Both the position numbers and the translations under genes were made by a program. DNA of 64,000 nt from Nocardia asteroides (GTDB lineage Bacteria; Actinomycetota; Actinomycetes; Mycobacteriales; Mycobacteriaceae): positions 6,872,001 to 6,936,000 of the forward strand of contig NZ_LR134352.1 in assembly GCF_900637185.1 (NCBI RefSeq). Direction: 5' to 3'. Below, piece by piece: positions 1 to 35,568 of this stretch. The first letter of the stretch is position 1. Every line of letters starts with the position of its first letter. The notes under the pieces were generated by a model. That model was not told the origin of the DNA. It did no database searches and saw only the letters and a list, made by a program, of their open reading frames with translations.

Positions 1-26762
<26,762 letters not shown>

Positions 26763-27149
26763 CCCAAACCTCGCTTCCGGAACACCTGGGTAGGCGCTCC
26801 CCGACGACACCGGAACGCAGGCGCCTCAGCCAGAACTAGCGTGGCGCCTGCGTCTCGGGTTCAGTTCTCGAAATCAATCAGGCAAAAAATGTCCATTGGC
26901 ACTATCTGTCAGGCCGTCCGGTCGTGTTACATGGCCGAGACCATGCCCACGACCGCCGGACCGGCAGCGCCGGTGTGCTCGTCGCAAACCATCGCACCAA
27001 TCTACCGGTGCGCTCGCCCGGCAACCAACCACCTCCATAGCCACCGAGCATCGGACCAGGTAAGGACCACGGAGCCGGTTAGCTGACGCTTGTCTGCGTT
27101 CTCACATCGTCGTGGGATGGCTTCGGCGGCGCAGGAACTGAGGCGTGGA
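26763..27149. other. Non-coding leader/promoter region of the giant NRPS
   Basis: About 390 bases with no convincing gene on either strand. It holds the upstream region of the minus-strand NRPS, with an A/T-rich patch at about 26868-26900. A weak -10-like GATAGT can be read on the minus strand near 26903-26908. I see no iron box, T-box, riboswitch or clear terminator. A GGTTAGC at about 27076-27082 is too partial to call an IdeR site. Confidence 0.4.
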
Positions 27150-27926
27150 TCACACCGGGCGGTCTGCTCCCGGGGTAGCGCTCGCCCGGACCCGGGCCGG
27201 GTCGTAGAGGTGGGATTGCGCGCAGTCGAGCGAGGGGGTGAGGGCCCGGCCGACGAGGATCACAGCGGCCTGGCGCAGGCCGGCGGCCTCGACCTGGTCG
27301 GCAATGTCGGCGAGGGTGCCGCGCAGGACGAGTTGTTCGGGCTGGCTGGCGCGGTAGACCACGGCGACGGGACAGTCGGGGCCGTACTCGCCGGCCAGTT
27401 CCGCCGCCAGAATCCGGACGCGGGTGATCGCCAGGTGCAGGGCCAGGGTGGCCCCGGTGGCGGCGAAGTTGGCCAGCGCTTCACCCTCCGGCATCGCGGT
27501 GGAGCGGGCCTGGGTGCGGGTGAGGACCACCGACTGGACGACCTCGGGAACGGTCAGCTCGGTACCGAGGGCGGCGGCCGCGGCCGCGTAGGCGGGGACA
27601 CCGGGGGTGATGTCCCACGGCACGCCGTGCGCGTCGAGGCGGCGGGTCTGCTCGGTGAGCGCCGAGTAGATCGACGGGTCGCCCGAGCAGAGGCGGGCCA
27701 CGTCCTGCCCGGCCCGGTGCGCGCGGACCAGGTGCTCGGTGATCTGGTCCAGGTCGAGGCGCTGGGTGTCGATCAGTTCGGTGCCGGGCGCGCAGTGTGC
27801 CAGCACCTCGGGGTCGAGGTAGGTGCCCGCGTACAGGCACACCGGGCTCGCGCGCAGCAGGTTCACCGCGCGCACCGTGAGCAGGTCGGCCGCGCCGGGG
27901 CCCGCGCCGATGAAGTGCACCGTCAT
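27150..27926 (-). CDS. cobM: Precorrin-4 C11-methyltransferase
   Basis: 258 residues, full length for CobM. It would transfer a methyl group from S-adenosylmethionine to C11 of precorrin-4 in the aerobic cobalamin pathway, in the cytoplasm. The protein has the class III tetrapyrrole methylase features: N-terminal HFIGAGPGAADLLTVRA (SAM-binding glycine loop), ARLCSGDPSIYSA, and TPGVPAYAAAAA. The ATG at 27926 gives the canonical MTVHFIGAGP start. It lies between the secreted Gly-rich gene (65 bases upstream, same strand) and the NRPS leader; no other cobalamin genes are in the window, so it is an isolated cob gene here. No truncation seen. CbiF-type homologues perform the equivalent step in the anaerobic route, so the name depends on the genome's pathway. 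Confidence 0.93.
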   Translation of the reverse strand: MTVHFIGAGPGAADLLTVRAVNLLRASPVCLYAGTYLDPEVLAHCAPGTELIDTQRLDLDQITEHLVRAHRAGQDVARLCSGDPSIYSALTEQTRRLDAHGVPWDITPGVPAYAAAAAALGTELTVPEVVQSVVLTRTQARSTAMPEGEALANFAATGATLALHLAITRVRILAAELAGEYGPDCPVAVVYRASQPEQLVLRGTLADIADQVEAAGLRQAAVILVGRALTPSLDCAQSHLYDPARVRASATPGADRPV

Positions 27927-27991
27927 GCCAGCAGCGTAGAGCCCGCGTATCGCCCGTTCCCGAGCGCCGTCCGGATCGCCGCGACGACGGC

Positions 27992-30900
27992 TCAGCGCGT
28001 CGTCGCCCGCACGAAGGTCGACGCGAGATGCAGGTTGTTCCGCGGGTTCGCGTCCGTGCTCGCGCTCGACACGTGCAGGAACGAGGTGATCAGCGTCAGC
28101 CGGCGGGGCGCGGTGAAGACCACGGTGAACGTCCTGGTCTCCCCCGCCTCGAGGGTGGGCAGCAGGAAGCGCACGTGGGTCGGGCGCACCTCACCGCCGC
28201 CGGGGTCGACCAGCCGGTCCCAGCCCTGGGTCGACAGGCGCGCTTCCACCCCGGTCGCCTGTCGGCCGCCGGCATTGGTGAGGGTGACCGTCGCCGTCAC
28301 TTGCGCGCCGGGCTCGGCCGTGCGCGGCAGGTCCAGGCGCACGCCCACGTCGCCGGGGAGGTCGCCGGGCGACTGGCCCACCCGCAGCACCCACAGCGTC
28401 ATCGTGCCCCGGCTCGGCGCGACCCCGGTGGCCGCGTCGCCGGAGTAGTCGGCGGCGACCAGGTGGGTGCCGAAGCCGAGGTGGGCGACGTCGACGTCGC
28501 GGGCGATCGCGAGACCGTTGTCCACGGGCACCGGCGCGCCGAGCGGTTTCCCGTCGGCGGAGAACTGGACGGTGCCCGCGTCGATCTCCCCTGCCGGGTC
28601 GCGGGTGATCCGGGCGGTGAGGTCGAGCTGTTCGAAGTAGGAGACCGGGTTGTGGTCGGCACTGACCGTCGTCGTGGTGGTCGCGGTGTAGACCGTGAGC
28701 TCGGCCTGTCCCTGCGACGGCGCGTAGTTGTCGTCGCCGAGGTAGCGCGCCTCGATCGTGCCGGTACCCGCGCGCAGCGGCGGTGAGCTCGCGGTGCCGT
28801 CGGCCGCGATCGGCACCGGGTCGCCGAGTGGAGAACCGTTCTGGGCGAACAGGATCGCACCGGTCGGCGCGGGGGTATCCGGTCTCGGCGTCGGCACGGT
28901 GACCGTGGCGCCGACCACCGCGCCGGCGAGCACCGGCGGCGGTGGGAGGGTCAGGTGTGTTTCGGTGGCCGCCTGGTCGGCCTGCACCAGCAGCCCGACA
29001 CTGCCGAATACCGGCGCGAAGACCTTGCTCGGGTCGTCGGCCAGGTAGGTTGCCAGCACGTGGTGGGTGCCCGGCCGCAGACCGCTGATCGCGGGCAGGG
29101 TCGCCACGCCGTCGACGAGTTCGATCGGTCCCGGTGTCGCGACGCCGTCGATCTCGAACCGCACGTGACCGGCCGGTGTGCCGAATGCCGGTGTGGTGCC
29201 GGGCTTCTGGCTCACCTTCGCGCGGAAATTCACCGGCTCGCCGACCCGGGAGATCTGGCCGGGCGCGCTCGTCGTCACCTCGATCTCGGTGGGAACCTGG
29301 TCGTCGTGCAGGCGGAAGACGGTGCCGCCGATCAGGTGGGCCGGGTCGTCGGTGGCGGCGGCGTGGACCAGGAAACCACCGCTCAGCTCGCCCTGCCGCG
29401 CGGCGGGCAGCGCGGTGAGGCGCACCTCGGCGAAGCCCTCCGCGTCGGTGGTGGCCTGAATGCTGGTGCCGCCGTTGGCGAAGACGGCGGCAGGCGGCTG
29501 CCCGGCAGGCAGCTCGAAGGTGATCGACTTGCCCGCCTGCGGACCATGGATCGCGTCGACGAACTGCACCCGCAACGGCTGGGCGAACGGCTGACCTGAA
29601 TAGGCGCTCTGGCTGTTGCCCGAAATCAGGTTCACCCGGCTGCGTTTCGACGGGATAGGCACGATCAGCTGCACCTTGCCGTCGTTGAGCCGATCGCGAT
29701 TGCCGTAGCTGCCGTCGGGGCCGTTGTAGAAGTGCGGCCGCTGGTTCGCGACGGCCTCGACCGTGGACCGGCCGCCACCACCGCCACCACCGCCACCGTC
29801 GTTGCCGTCCTGTGCGCCATGGCCTTTGCCGCCGCCGTTGCTGCCGCCACCACCGCCACCACCGCCACCGCCGGTGGTACTGCCGGTCGCGTGGCCGCCG
29901 TCGGCGCCGCGTTCGCTGCCGCCCTCGCCGCCGAAACCGCCGCCGAAACCGCCGCTGCCGCCGTCGCCGGGCGTGGGAGCGCCGTTGCCACCGTCACCGC
30001 CGCCGGCGCCGAAGCCGTTGCCACCGCCTCCACCGCCGCCACCGGCGATCACGATGGGTTTGCTGTCTCTGGAAGGTCTTGTCCCGCACTCGGCTTCGTC
30101 TTGGCTCACCGCCGACGCGCCACCGCCACCGGCCCCGCTGTAGGAGGCGTCGGAGTCGGCCGTCCCCCGTGACCCGCCCTTGCCGTACCCCCAGCCGCCA
30201 CCGGCCCCGCCGTACCGGCCGACCTCGATCTTCAGCTGTTTGCGTTCCCGCACCGCGATGACGGCCTGCACCCCGCTGCCCGCGCCGCCGGTGCCCACAT
30301 CGCCGAAGTCGTGGCCGCCGCCCCCGCCCGCCGCGCCGAGGACGTCGGCGAAGATCTCGTCGACGCCGTCGCCCACGCAGTAGTACTGGGCCTGGTCACC
30401 GTGCACACCGAAGGTGGTGGTGCGGACGCCGTCGGCCGAGGTGAGGAACAGGACGTAGCCGTCGCCCGAGACCGACGCCGTGGTGACGCTCGCCTTCGAC
30501 AGACCCGGCGAGGCGTACGAGGTCCCGCCACCGCCGCCGGCGCCACCGGCTCCGGGCGCCGCGTGCGGGCCGTGCGAGATCGGCGTCTCCGGCGCGGCCG
30601 CGCCACCGCATCCCCCGCCCTGACCGTCGCCGCCCTGATAGCCGCCACCCCCGCCGCCACCGCCACCACCGCCGCCGGTCTTGTCGAAGGTGTGCCCGGC
30701 GCCGCCCGCGCGTGGACCACCACAGGTGAGACCGCTGGGCGTGGTGCCCGCCGGATTGTTCTCGCCCGCCCCACCCGTCCACGGCGGACCCTCCTGCCAG
30801 CCGACCGCGGCGCTGCCGTCACCACCGTCGCCGCCGTCGCGCCGGGAGCCGCCGCCGCAGTAGAAGAAGGTCGAGTCCTGCACCGGCGACACCGAATAGC

Positions 30901-31459
30901 AGTCGGGCGCGTTGCCGCCCGCCCCGCCGCCGCCACCGGCCACCAGTACCGGCGCGTTGTCCGGGCCGAGCACGGCGGACGCCCCTCCGCCGCCACCGCC
31001 GTCCCAGCCGCTCGAGTAGACCGTCCCGAAATTGGTGACCTGATCGACGGCCTCGCCCCTGGCCCCGCCCGGCGCGTACGGCGAGAACCCGCCGTTCTCC
31101 CCGCCCGCGCACCCGACCTGCACCTGGAACTGCTGCTGCGGCGTCACCCGCAGACCACCGCTGACCTGTCCGCCGAGCCCGCCGATACCGGTGAAGTTCG
31201 GATTCGGCGTCTGGCCCTGGCCGCCGACGGCCTCGATGTACAGGCTCGTCGTGCCCGCGGGCACGGTGTAGGTCTGGGTGCGCGAGCTGCAGTAGAACAC
31301 GTCGATCGCGAGGCCGGACTCCGCGTCCTCGAAGTGCTCGGACGCGCGGTCGGCGGGTGGGCTCGGTGGCTGGGCCTGCGCGAATGTCGCGGTGCCGACG
31401 GCGAGCAGCGCGCCGAGGGAGGCGGCGAGCCAGGCCCGCAGCACAGTTCGTCCGGCCAT
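27992..31459 (-). CDS. Large secreted glycine-rich protein with bacterial Ig-like domains
   Basis: 1,155 residues. Start chosen at ATG 31459 because it opens a clear signal peptide (MAGRTVLRAWLAA..., cleavage near AQAQ); the frame stays open further upstream but there it is antisense to the lipoprotein gene. Residues ~50-590 are Gly-rich with runs of 8-13 glycines. They form two related blocks, each a strand-rich head (YTVPAGTTSLYIEAVGG; YYCVGDGVDEIFADVLG) followed by VGCAGG- or VGRYGG-type glycine repeats. Several Cys residues occur in this part. Residues ~600-1020 look like four Ig-like repeats (one invasin/Big_1-like, three Big_3-like with ATYLADD, ARYLGDDNY, ADYSGD). Residues ~1025-1155 resemble a CARDB/DUF11 module (VTATVTLTNAGGRQATGV). 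No LPXTG or membrane anchor is visible. Likely a cell-surface or extracellular structural/adhesive protein; function unknown. Confidence 0.8.
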   Translation of the reverse strand: MAGRTVLRAWLAASLGALLAVGTATFAQAQPPSPPADRASEHFEDAESGLAIDVFYCSSRTQTYTVPAGTTSLYIEAVGGQGQTPNPNFTGIGGLGGQVSGGLRVTPQQQFQVQVGCAGGENGGFSPYAPGGARGEAVDQVTNFGTVYSSGWDGGGGGGASAVLGPDNAPVLVAGGGGGAGGNAPDCYSVSPVQDSTFFYCGGGSRRDGGDGGDGSAAVGWQEGPPWTGGAGENNPAGTTPSGLTCGGPRAGGAGHTFDKTGGGGGGGGGGGGYQGGDGQGGGCGGAAAPETPISHGPHAAPGAGGAGGGGGTSYASPGLSKASVTTASVSGDGYVLFLTSADGVRTTTFGVHGDQAQYYCVGDGVDEIFADVLGAAGGGGGHDFGDVGTGGAGSGVQAVIAVRERKQLKIEVGRYGGAGGGWGYGKGGSRGTADSDASYSGAGGGGASAVSQDEAECGTRPSRDSKPIVIAGGGGGGGGNGFGAGGGDGGNGAPTPGDGGSGGFGGGFGGEGGSERGADGGHATGSTTGGGGGGGGGGSNGGGKGHGAQDGNDGGGGGGGGGRSTVEAVANQRPHFYNGPDGSYGNRDRLNDGKVQLIVPIPSKRSRVNLISGNSQSAYSGQPFAQPLRVQFVDAIHGPQAGKSITFELPAGQPPAAVFANGGTSIQATTDAEGFAEVRLTALPAARQGELSGGFLVHAAATDDPAHLIGGTVFRLHDDQVPTEIEVTTSAPGQISRVGEPVNFRAKVSQKPGTTPAFGTPAGHVRFEIDGVATPGPIELVDGVATLPAISGLRPGTHHVLATYLADDPSKVFAPVFGSVGLLVQADQAATETHLTLPPPPVLAGAVVGATVTVPTPRPDTPAPTGAILFAQNGSPLGDPVPIAADGTASSPPLRAGTGTIEARYLGDDNYAPSQGQAELTVYTATTTTTVSADHNPVSYFEQLDLTARITRDPAGEIDAGTVQFSADGKPLGAPVPVDNGLAIARDVDVAHLGFGTHLVAADYSGDAATGVAPSRGTMTLWVLRVGQSPGDLPGDVGVRLDLPRTAEPGAQVTATVTLTNAGGRQATGVEARLSTQGWDRLVDPGGGEVRPTHVRFLLPTLEAGETRTFTVVFTAPRRLTLITSFLHVSSASTDANPRNNLHLASTFVRATTR

Positions 31460-31657
31460 GCCAGAGCTCCGTTCGCCAGCGCCGTTGCCGAGGAAACTTG
31501 CCGAAACGGTAGCTCTGGTCGTCCGTCCGAACCGGCAGCGACGCGCGCTTTCGCGCAGGTCACCCGGGTTGTCGAGACCGTGGGCGCGGTGGCGGGGGCG
31601 GCGGGCAAGTATGTTCGGACCCGACGGCGCGGGCCGTCCCGACGACAGGGGACCGCA

Positions 31658-32401
31658 GTGCGGATTTCGCCAACTACCAGCGCCGCCGCCACGGTGGGCA
31701 GCGCCGCCGCCACGGTGGGCATCGCGATCGCCGCGCTCCTCGTCGCCGGGTGCGCGCCGGGCGGCAAGGTCGACGGCACCCCGGTCGCCGCGACGGACGC
31801 CTTCGTGCCCACCCAGGAGAACCAGGACCCGTCCCGCGAGATCCCCGGCATCGTGATCACCGAGTTCCCGCCCGGCCTGCACGTGACCAGTACGCAGCGG
31901 GTCGCCTACCCCGTGATCCCGCCGCTGGGCGGACCGCACGACAGCAGGTGGGCGGCCTGCGACGGTGTCGTGTACGCCACCGGGGTCCGCACCGAGAACG
32001 TGGTGCACTCGCTGGAACACGGCGCGGTGTGGATCGCCTACAACCCCGACAAGGTGAGCGCGACGGACCGGACCGCGCTCGCCGCCCGGGTGACGGGTCG
32101 GCCCTACACCCTGATGTCGCCGATCCCCGGCATGGCCGACCCCATCTCTCTGCAATCCTGGGGCCACCAGCTGAAACTCGACCGCGCCGACGACCACCGG
32201 ATCGACCAGTTCATCCTCGCCCTGCGCGAGAACCCGTACACCACACCGGAACCGGGCGCGACCTGTTCGTCCCCGCTGTTCGACCGCACCAACCCGCCGC
32301 CGTTCGATCCCACCCCGCCCGGCCCCGACGCCGTCGACCCGAACAGCGACGGCGGCACGGTCCCTGGCCTGCCTACTCCGTCACCCGGAAGTGGGCGATG
32401 A
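31658..32401 (+). CDS. DUF3105-family lipoprotein
   Basis: 247 residues. GTG start at 31658 with AGGGGA a few bases upstream. The N-terminal hydrophobic stretch ends in the lipobox LVAGC, so it should be exported and lipid-anchored. The body has the DUF3105 hallmarks: HVTSTQRVAYPVIPPLGGPH, W-x-x-C, and the HSLEHGAVWIAY stretch, with His residues that could bind a metal. The tail is Pro-rich. It is divergent from the Gly-rich secreted gene (198 bases between starts), and its last 29 bases overlap the convergent gene at 32373-32798. Function of the family is not established. Confidence 0.82.
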   Translation: MRISPTTSAAATVGSAAATVGIAIAALLVAGCAPGGKVDGTPVAATDAFVPTQENQDPSREIPGIVITEFPPGLHVTSTQRVAYPVIPPLGGPHDSRWAACDGVVYATGVRTENVVHSLEHGAVWIAYNPDKVSATDRTALAARVTGRPYTLMSPIPGMADPISLQSWGHQLKLDRADDHRIDQFILALRENPYTTPEPGATCSSPLFDRTNPPPFDPTPPGPDAVDPNSDGGTVPGLPTPSPGSGR

Positions 32402-32798
32402 CCTTCGTCGGGCGCACCCGCACGACCAGTTCGCCCGCGACCCCGTTGCGCTTGCCGAACTCCTCGGCCTTGTCCGGCCCCATGTAGCGGGCCGCGATCT
32501 CGGTCGCCGTGCGCACCAGCTCGCCGGGATCCTCCGACAACGTCACCGTCCCCTGCACCTCCACCAGCCCGTACGGCGGTTCCTCCAGATCCACGCACAG
32601 CGCGACCCGCGGATCCCGCGCGAACGCCCGCCCCTTGGCCGTGTTCTTCCCGGTGTTGAACACCAGCTCGTCCCCCTCCACCACGAACCACACCGGCGTC
32701 ACCAACGGCCGCCCGTCACCACCGGTGAACGCCACCTTCCCCGTCCGCGTCCCGTGGGAGAGAAACTCGCGCACCTGAGCATCAGCAAGAGAGGCCAT
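32373..32798 (-). CDS. Split-barrel (PPOX/FDOR-type) flavin- or F420-binding protein
   Basis: 141 residues. It resembles small pyridoxamine-oxidase-fold proteins of the Rv1155/FDOR-B type: LSHGTRTGKVAFTGGDGRPLVTPVWFVVEGDELVF split across the first strands, then NTGKNTAKGRAFARDPRVALCVDLEEPP and a C-terminal strand pair. Such proteins bind FMN or F420 and reduce or sequester small substrates. Start is ATG at 32798. The 3' end overlaps the convergent lipoprotein gene by 29 bases. The cofactor cannot be decided from sequence by eye. Confidence 0.82.
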   Translation of the reverse strand: MASLADAQVREFLSHGTRTGKVAFTGGDGRPLVTPVWFVVEGDELVFNTGKNTAKGRAFARDPRVALCVDLEEPPYGLVEVQGTVTLSEDPGELVRTATEIAARYMGPDKAEEFGKRNGVAGELVVRVRPTKVIAHFRVTE

Positions 32799-32875
32799 CC
32801 CCCCACCCTAGGCGCGGACACCGCGTGGCCACCCCGACGACGCGAGGTATGTCGCCGACCGGTCGGCGCGCTATT

Positions 32876-32891
32876 GTAGGTACATACCTAC
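32876..32891 (+). promoter_or_regulatory. Perfect palindrome, probable VapB operator
   Basis: GTAGGTA-CA-TACCTAC: 7-base arms with a 2-base spacer, 15 bases upstream of the antitoxin start and just before its GGAG ribosome binding site. Position and symmetry fit autorepression by the toxin-antitoxin complex; binding is inferred. Confidence 0.5.
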
Positions 32892-32905
32892 CTACTGGAG
32901 GCGGC

Positions 32906-33148
32906 ATGTCGAGAATGAGTGCTCGCGAGCTCAACCAGGACGTCAGCGCGGCCAAACGCGCAGCTCTGCAGGGCCCCGTCGTGATCACCGATCGCGGCGA
33001 GGAAGCGTTCGTGCTGCTGTCCATCGAGGAGTATCGGCGGCTACGGGCCGACAGCCAGGACCTGGTCGCCCGGCTGAGCATGGATGACGACGACATCGAT
33101 TTCGAGCCGGAACCGCTGCGGGTCGACCTGAAAGTCCCGGAGCTGTGA
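32906..33148 (+). CDS. Antitoxin of a VapBC/Phd-type pair
   Basis: 80 residues from ATG 32906, preceded by CTGGAGGC. An upstream in-frame ATG at 32825 would run through the palindromic operator, so it was not used. The N-terminal part (MSARELNQDVSAAKRAALQGPVVITDRGEE..) is a Phd/YefM-like DNA-binding fold; the C-terminal acidic tail (MDDDDIDFEPEP) is typical of the disordered toxin-neutralising segment. The stop overlaps the toxin start (GTGA). Confidence 0.82.
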   Translation: MSRMSARELNQDVSAAKRAALQGPVVITDRGEEAFVLLSIEEYRRLRADSQDLVARLSMDDDDIDFEPEPLRVDLKVPEL

Positions 33149-33576
33149 GCTACCTGCTCGATACGAACGTGCTGAGCGAGCTGCGGAAATCGGCGCGCTC
33201 GGCGGACCCGTCGGTGCGGTCCTGGATCGCCGCGCGGCGGCCCTCGGAGCTCTATCTGAGCGTGGTCACGATCATGGAGCTCGACATCGGCATCAACCGC
33301 GTGGAGCGCCGCGACTCCGCGCAGGGCAAACGGCTGCGAGCATGGCTCGACGACACCGTGCTCGACGCTTTCGCCGGGCGGATCCTGCCCATCGACCTCG
33401 CGGTCGCGCGCCGTGCCGCGCGCATGCACGTCCCAGATCCCCGTCTCGAGCGCGCCACCATGATCGCGGCGACCGCGAGTGAACACGGGATGACCGTGGT
33501 CACCCGCAATACGAAGGACTTCGCACCGACCGGCATTCCCGTCATCGATCCGTGGCAGGCCGACGGCCCGGCGTAG
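33145..33576 (+). CDS. PIN-domain toxin, VapC/FitB-like, one acidic residue replaced
   Basis: 143 residues, GTG start overlapping the antitoxin stop by four bases. PIN-fold ribonucleases use three or four acidic residues to bind Mg2+. Here Asp6 (LLDTNVLSE) and Glu45 (IMELDIG) are present and the C-terminal VTRNTKDF is normal. The usual third Asp in the (D)-x-x-I-A-A-T-A helix is Ala104 in RATMIAATA; Glu102 is close and might substitute. Likely cleaves RNA when free of antitoxin, but activity could be reduced. Confidence 0.8.
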   Translation: MSYLLDTNVLSELRKSARSADPSVRSWIAARRPSELYLSVVTIMELDIGINRVERRDSAQGKRLRAWLDDTVLDAFAGRILPIDLAVARRAARMHVPDPRLERATMIAATASEHGMTVVTRNTKDFAPTGIPVIDPWQADGPA

Positions 33577-33583
33577 GAACAGC

Positions 33584-34201
33584 TCAGATGGCGCCCTGGG
33601 TGCGGGCGGTGGCTACGGCGGAGGTGCGGGATTTGACGCCGAGTTTGGCGTAGATGTGGACCAGGTGGGACTTGACGGTGGTCTCGCTGAGGAACAGTTG
33701 TTTGGCGATGTCGCGGTTGGACAGGCCCGCGGCGACCAGGCGCAGGACTTCGACTTCGCGGGGGCTCAGGGTGGTGTCGGCGCGGCGGACGCGGGTCATC
33801 AGGCGGGAGGCGACCGTCGGGGAGAGCACGCTCTCGCCCGCGGCGGCGGCGCGGACGGCGGCCAGGAGTTCGGCGGGCGGGGTGTCCTTGAGCAGGTAGC
33901 CGACGGCGCCCGCCTCGATGGCGCCGAGGATGTCGGCGTCGGTGTCGTAGTTGGTGACCACCAGGACATTCGGCGGCGTGGGCAGGGCGCGCAGGCCGGC
34001 GGTGGCGGAGGCGCCGCTGCGGCCGTCGCCGAAGCGCAGATCCATCAGGACCAGGTCGACCGGGGTGGTGGCGCAGAAGGCGACGGCCGCGTCGGCGTCG
34101 GGCACATCGCCGACGACGGTGATGTCGTCGGCCGCCTCGAGCAGGGCGCGCAGCCCGGCGCGCACGATGGCGTGGTCGTCGGCGAGCAGCAAACGGATCA
34201 T
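33584..34201 (-). CDS. NarL/LuxR-family response regulator
   Basis: 205 residues. Receiver domain with Asp8/Asp9, phospho-acceptor Asp54 (LVLMD) and the LLKD lysine; C-terminal LuxR helix-turn-helix (LSPREVEVLRLVAAGLSNRDIA..). Its start overlaps the stop of the kinase gene by four bases (ATGA), so the two are co-translated. Candidate targets are the divergent ABC genes at 35569-37343. Resembles LiaR/DesR-like regulators; the signal is unknown. Confidence 0.93.
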   Translation of the reverse strand: MIRLLLADDHAIVRAGLRALLEAADDITVVGDVPDADAAVAFCATTPVDLVLMDLRFGDGRSGASATAGLRALPTPPNVLVVTNYDTDADILGAIEAGAVGYLLKDTPPAELLAAVRAAAAGESVLSPTVASRLMTRVRRADTTLSPREVEVLRLVAAGLSNRDIAKQLFLSETTVKSHLVHIYAKLGVKSRTSAVATARTQGAI

Positions 34202-35439
34202 TCGGCGGCTCCCAGCGGGAAGGACACCGTGACCGCGGTGTGGCCCGGCTCGGACTCGACCGTCATCGCACCACCCTGCTGTTCGACCCGGCTGCGCATG
34301 GCCGACAGCCCGAACCCACGCACGCCGGCGTCCTCCGCCCCGGGCCCGCGCGAGCCGCGCAGCACGGCCGCGTCGATGCCGATGCCGTCGTCGACGATGT
34401 CGAGGTGCGCGTCGGTGTCGTCGTAGGTGAGGGTGACCCGCATCCGGGTGGCCGCGGCGTGCTGCACCACATTGGCGACCGCGCTCTGCGCGATCCGCAC
34501 CAGCGCCGCCTCCACCGGCATCGGCAGTCGCTCCGGTTCACCCTCCACCAGCAGTTGCGTCGCCAGGGTGGGCGACTGCGCGCGATCGCAGATCCGGGCC
34601 AGCGCTTCGGCCAGCGACTGCCCGTCGAGCGCGGCGGGCGACAATTCGTCGATGAGCCTGCGGGTTTCGGCCAGATCCTCGGCCGCCGTCTCCCGGGCGA
34701 GCCGAATCCGGTCCAGCGCTGGATGATCCGGCGCGGCCTGCTCGGCGGCGTGCAGCAGCAACTGGATACTGCTGAGCCCCTGCGCGACGGTGTCGTGGAT
34801 TTCCTTGGCCAGCCGTTCCCGCTCGGCCAGCTTGCCCGCGGTACGTTCCCGTTCGGCGAGAATCGCTCTGGTGCCGAGCAATTCGGCGATCAGCCGGTCA
34901 CGTTCCAGCGCCTCGCGGCGCAGCGCTTGATAACCGAGCCCGATCCCGATCGCGACCGCCGCGCCGAACACCGGCCCGACCACCGCGCCCACCGACCAGC
35001 CGCGATGCGCGGCAAAGCCGAGCACGCCGACCACCGTGGCCAGCACCACCGCGATCAGGCTCCACGGCCGCGGCAACAGGTGCAGGTAGAGGAAGAACAA
35101 TCCGAAGGCCAGGTACACCGCGTCGGGGGTGAGTCCGAGCAGCAGCAGCCACAACGCGGTGAGCGCGAACAGCCAGAGCAGGACCGCGGTCGCCGGTGAC
35201 CTGACGGTCGAGCCGTCGGTGCGCTCCGGGTCGGTCGCGACACCGGCGCGCCGGAGCAGTTCGGCGCCCGCGAAGTAGACGAGCAGCCAGACGACGGTCG
35301 ACACCACCACCGCGACATCGTGATCCCCGCCGCCCGGCAGCACCGCCCGCACCACGACCACCACGGCCAGCGCCGTGACCAGCACATGCAGGCCGAGCCG
35401 CAGCGTGGTGACGACCGGCGTCAGCGGGGACGAGTGCAC
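34198..35439 (-). CDS. DesK/LiaS-type sensor histidine kinase
   Basis: 413 residues. About four to six hydrophobic membrane segments in the first 170 residues, then a coiled linker (RAILAERERTAGKLAERERLA) and the HisKA_3 motif EIHDTVAQGLSS with phospho-acceptor His215. The C-terminal ATPase domain has an N-box-like VANVVQHA and GIGIDAAVL / GFGLSAMRSR G-boxes. It should autophosphorylate and signal to the regulator encoded directly downstream. No large extracytoplasmic sensor domain, so it probably senses within or near the membrane. Confidence 0.92.
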   Translation of the reverse strand: MHSSPLTPVVTTLRLGLHVLVTALAVVVVVRAVLPGGGDHDVAVVVSTVVWLLVYFAGAELLRRAGVATDPERTDGSTVRSPATAVLLWLFALTALWLLLLGLTPDAVYLAFGLFFLYLHLLPRPWSLIAVVLATVVGVLGFAAHRGWSVGAVVGPVFGAAVAIGIGLGYQALRREALERDRLIAELLGTRAILAERERTAGKLAERERLAKEIHDTVAQGLSSIQLLLHAAEQAAPDHPALDRIRLARETAAEDLAETRRLIDELSPAALDGQSLAEALARICDRAQSPTLATQLLVEGEPERLPMPVEAALVRIAQSAVANVVQHAAATRMRVTLTYDDTDAHLDIVDDGIGIDAAVLRGSRGPGAEDAGVRGFGLSAMRSRVEQQGGAMTVESEPGHTAVTVSFPLGAAE

Positions 35440-35480
35440 CCGACCAGCTTATGTGCGGCAACTGCCCCGGCATCCATCGA

Positions 35481-35504
35481 AAGGTGTAAACGCGGGCCCA
35501 CCTT
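35481..35504. promoter_or_regulatory. Inverted repeat between the two-component system and the ABC genes
   Basis: AAGGTG-N12-CACCTT, with a looser outer match (CATCC / GGATG). It sits in the 129-base divergent intergenic region, a reasonable position for the response-regulator operator. Symmetry is seen; function is inferred. Confidence 0.35.
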
Positions 35505-35568
35505 GGATGGACGGGGTTTCCTGCGCCGGTGCGATGGCGGACCGGACGCGCGCGGCGAGAGTGGAGGC

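Noticed and set aside
27060..27100. Possible iron-box (IdeR) site near GGTTAGC before the giant NRPS
   Set aside because: Only a half-site resembles the consensus; no symmetrical partner, so a siderophore role is not supported by it.
31460..32197. N-terminal extension of the Gly-rich secreted gene to 32197
   Set aside because: It is antisense to the lipoprotein gene and would bury the signal peptide that begins at 31459.
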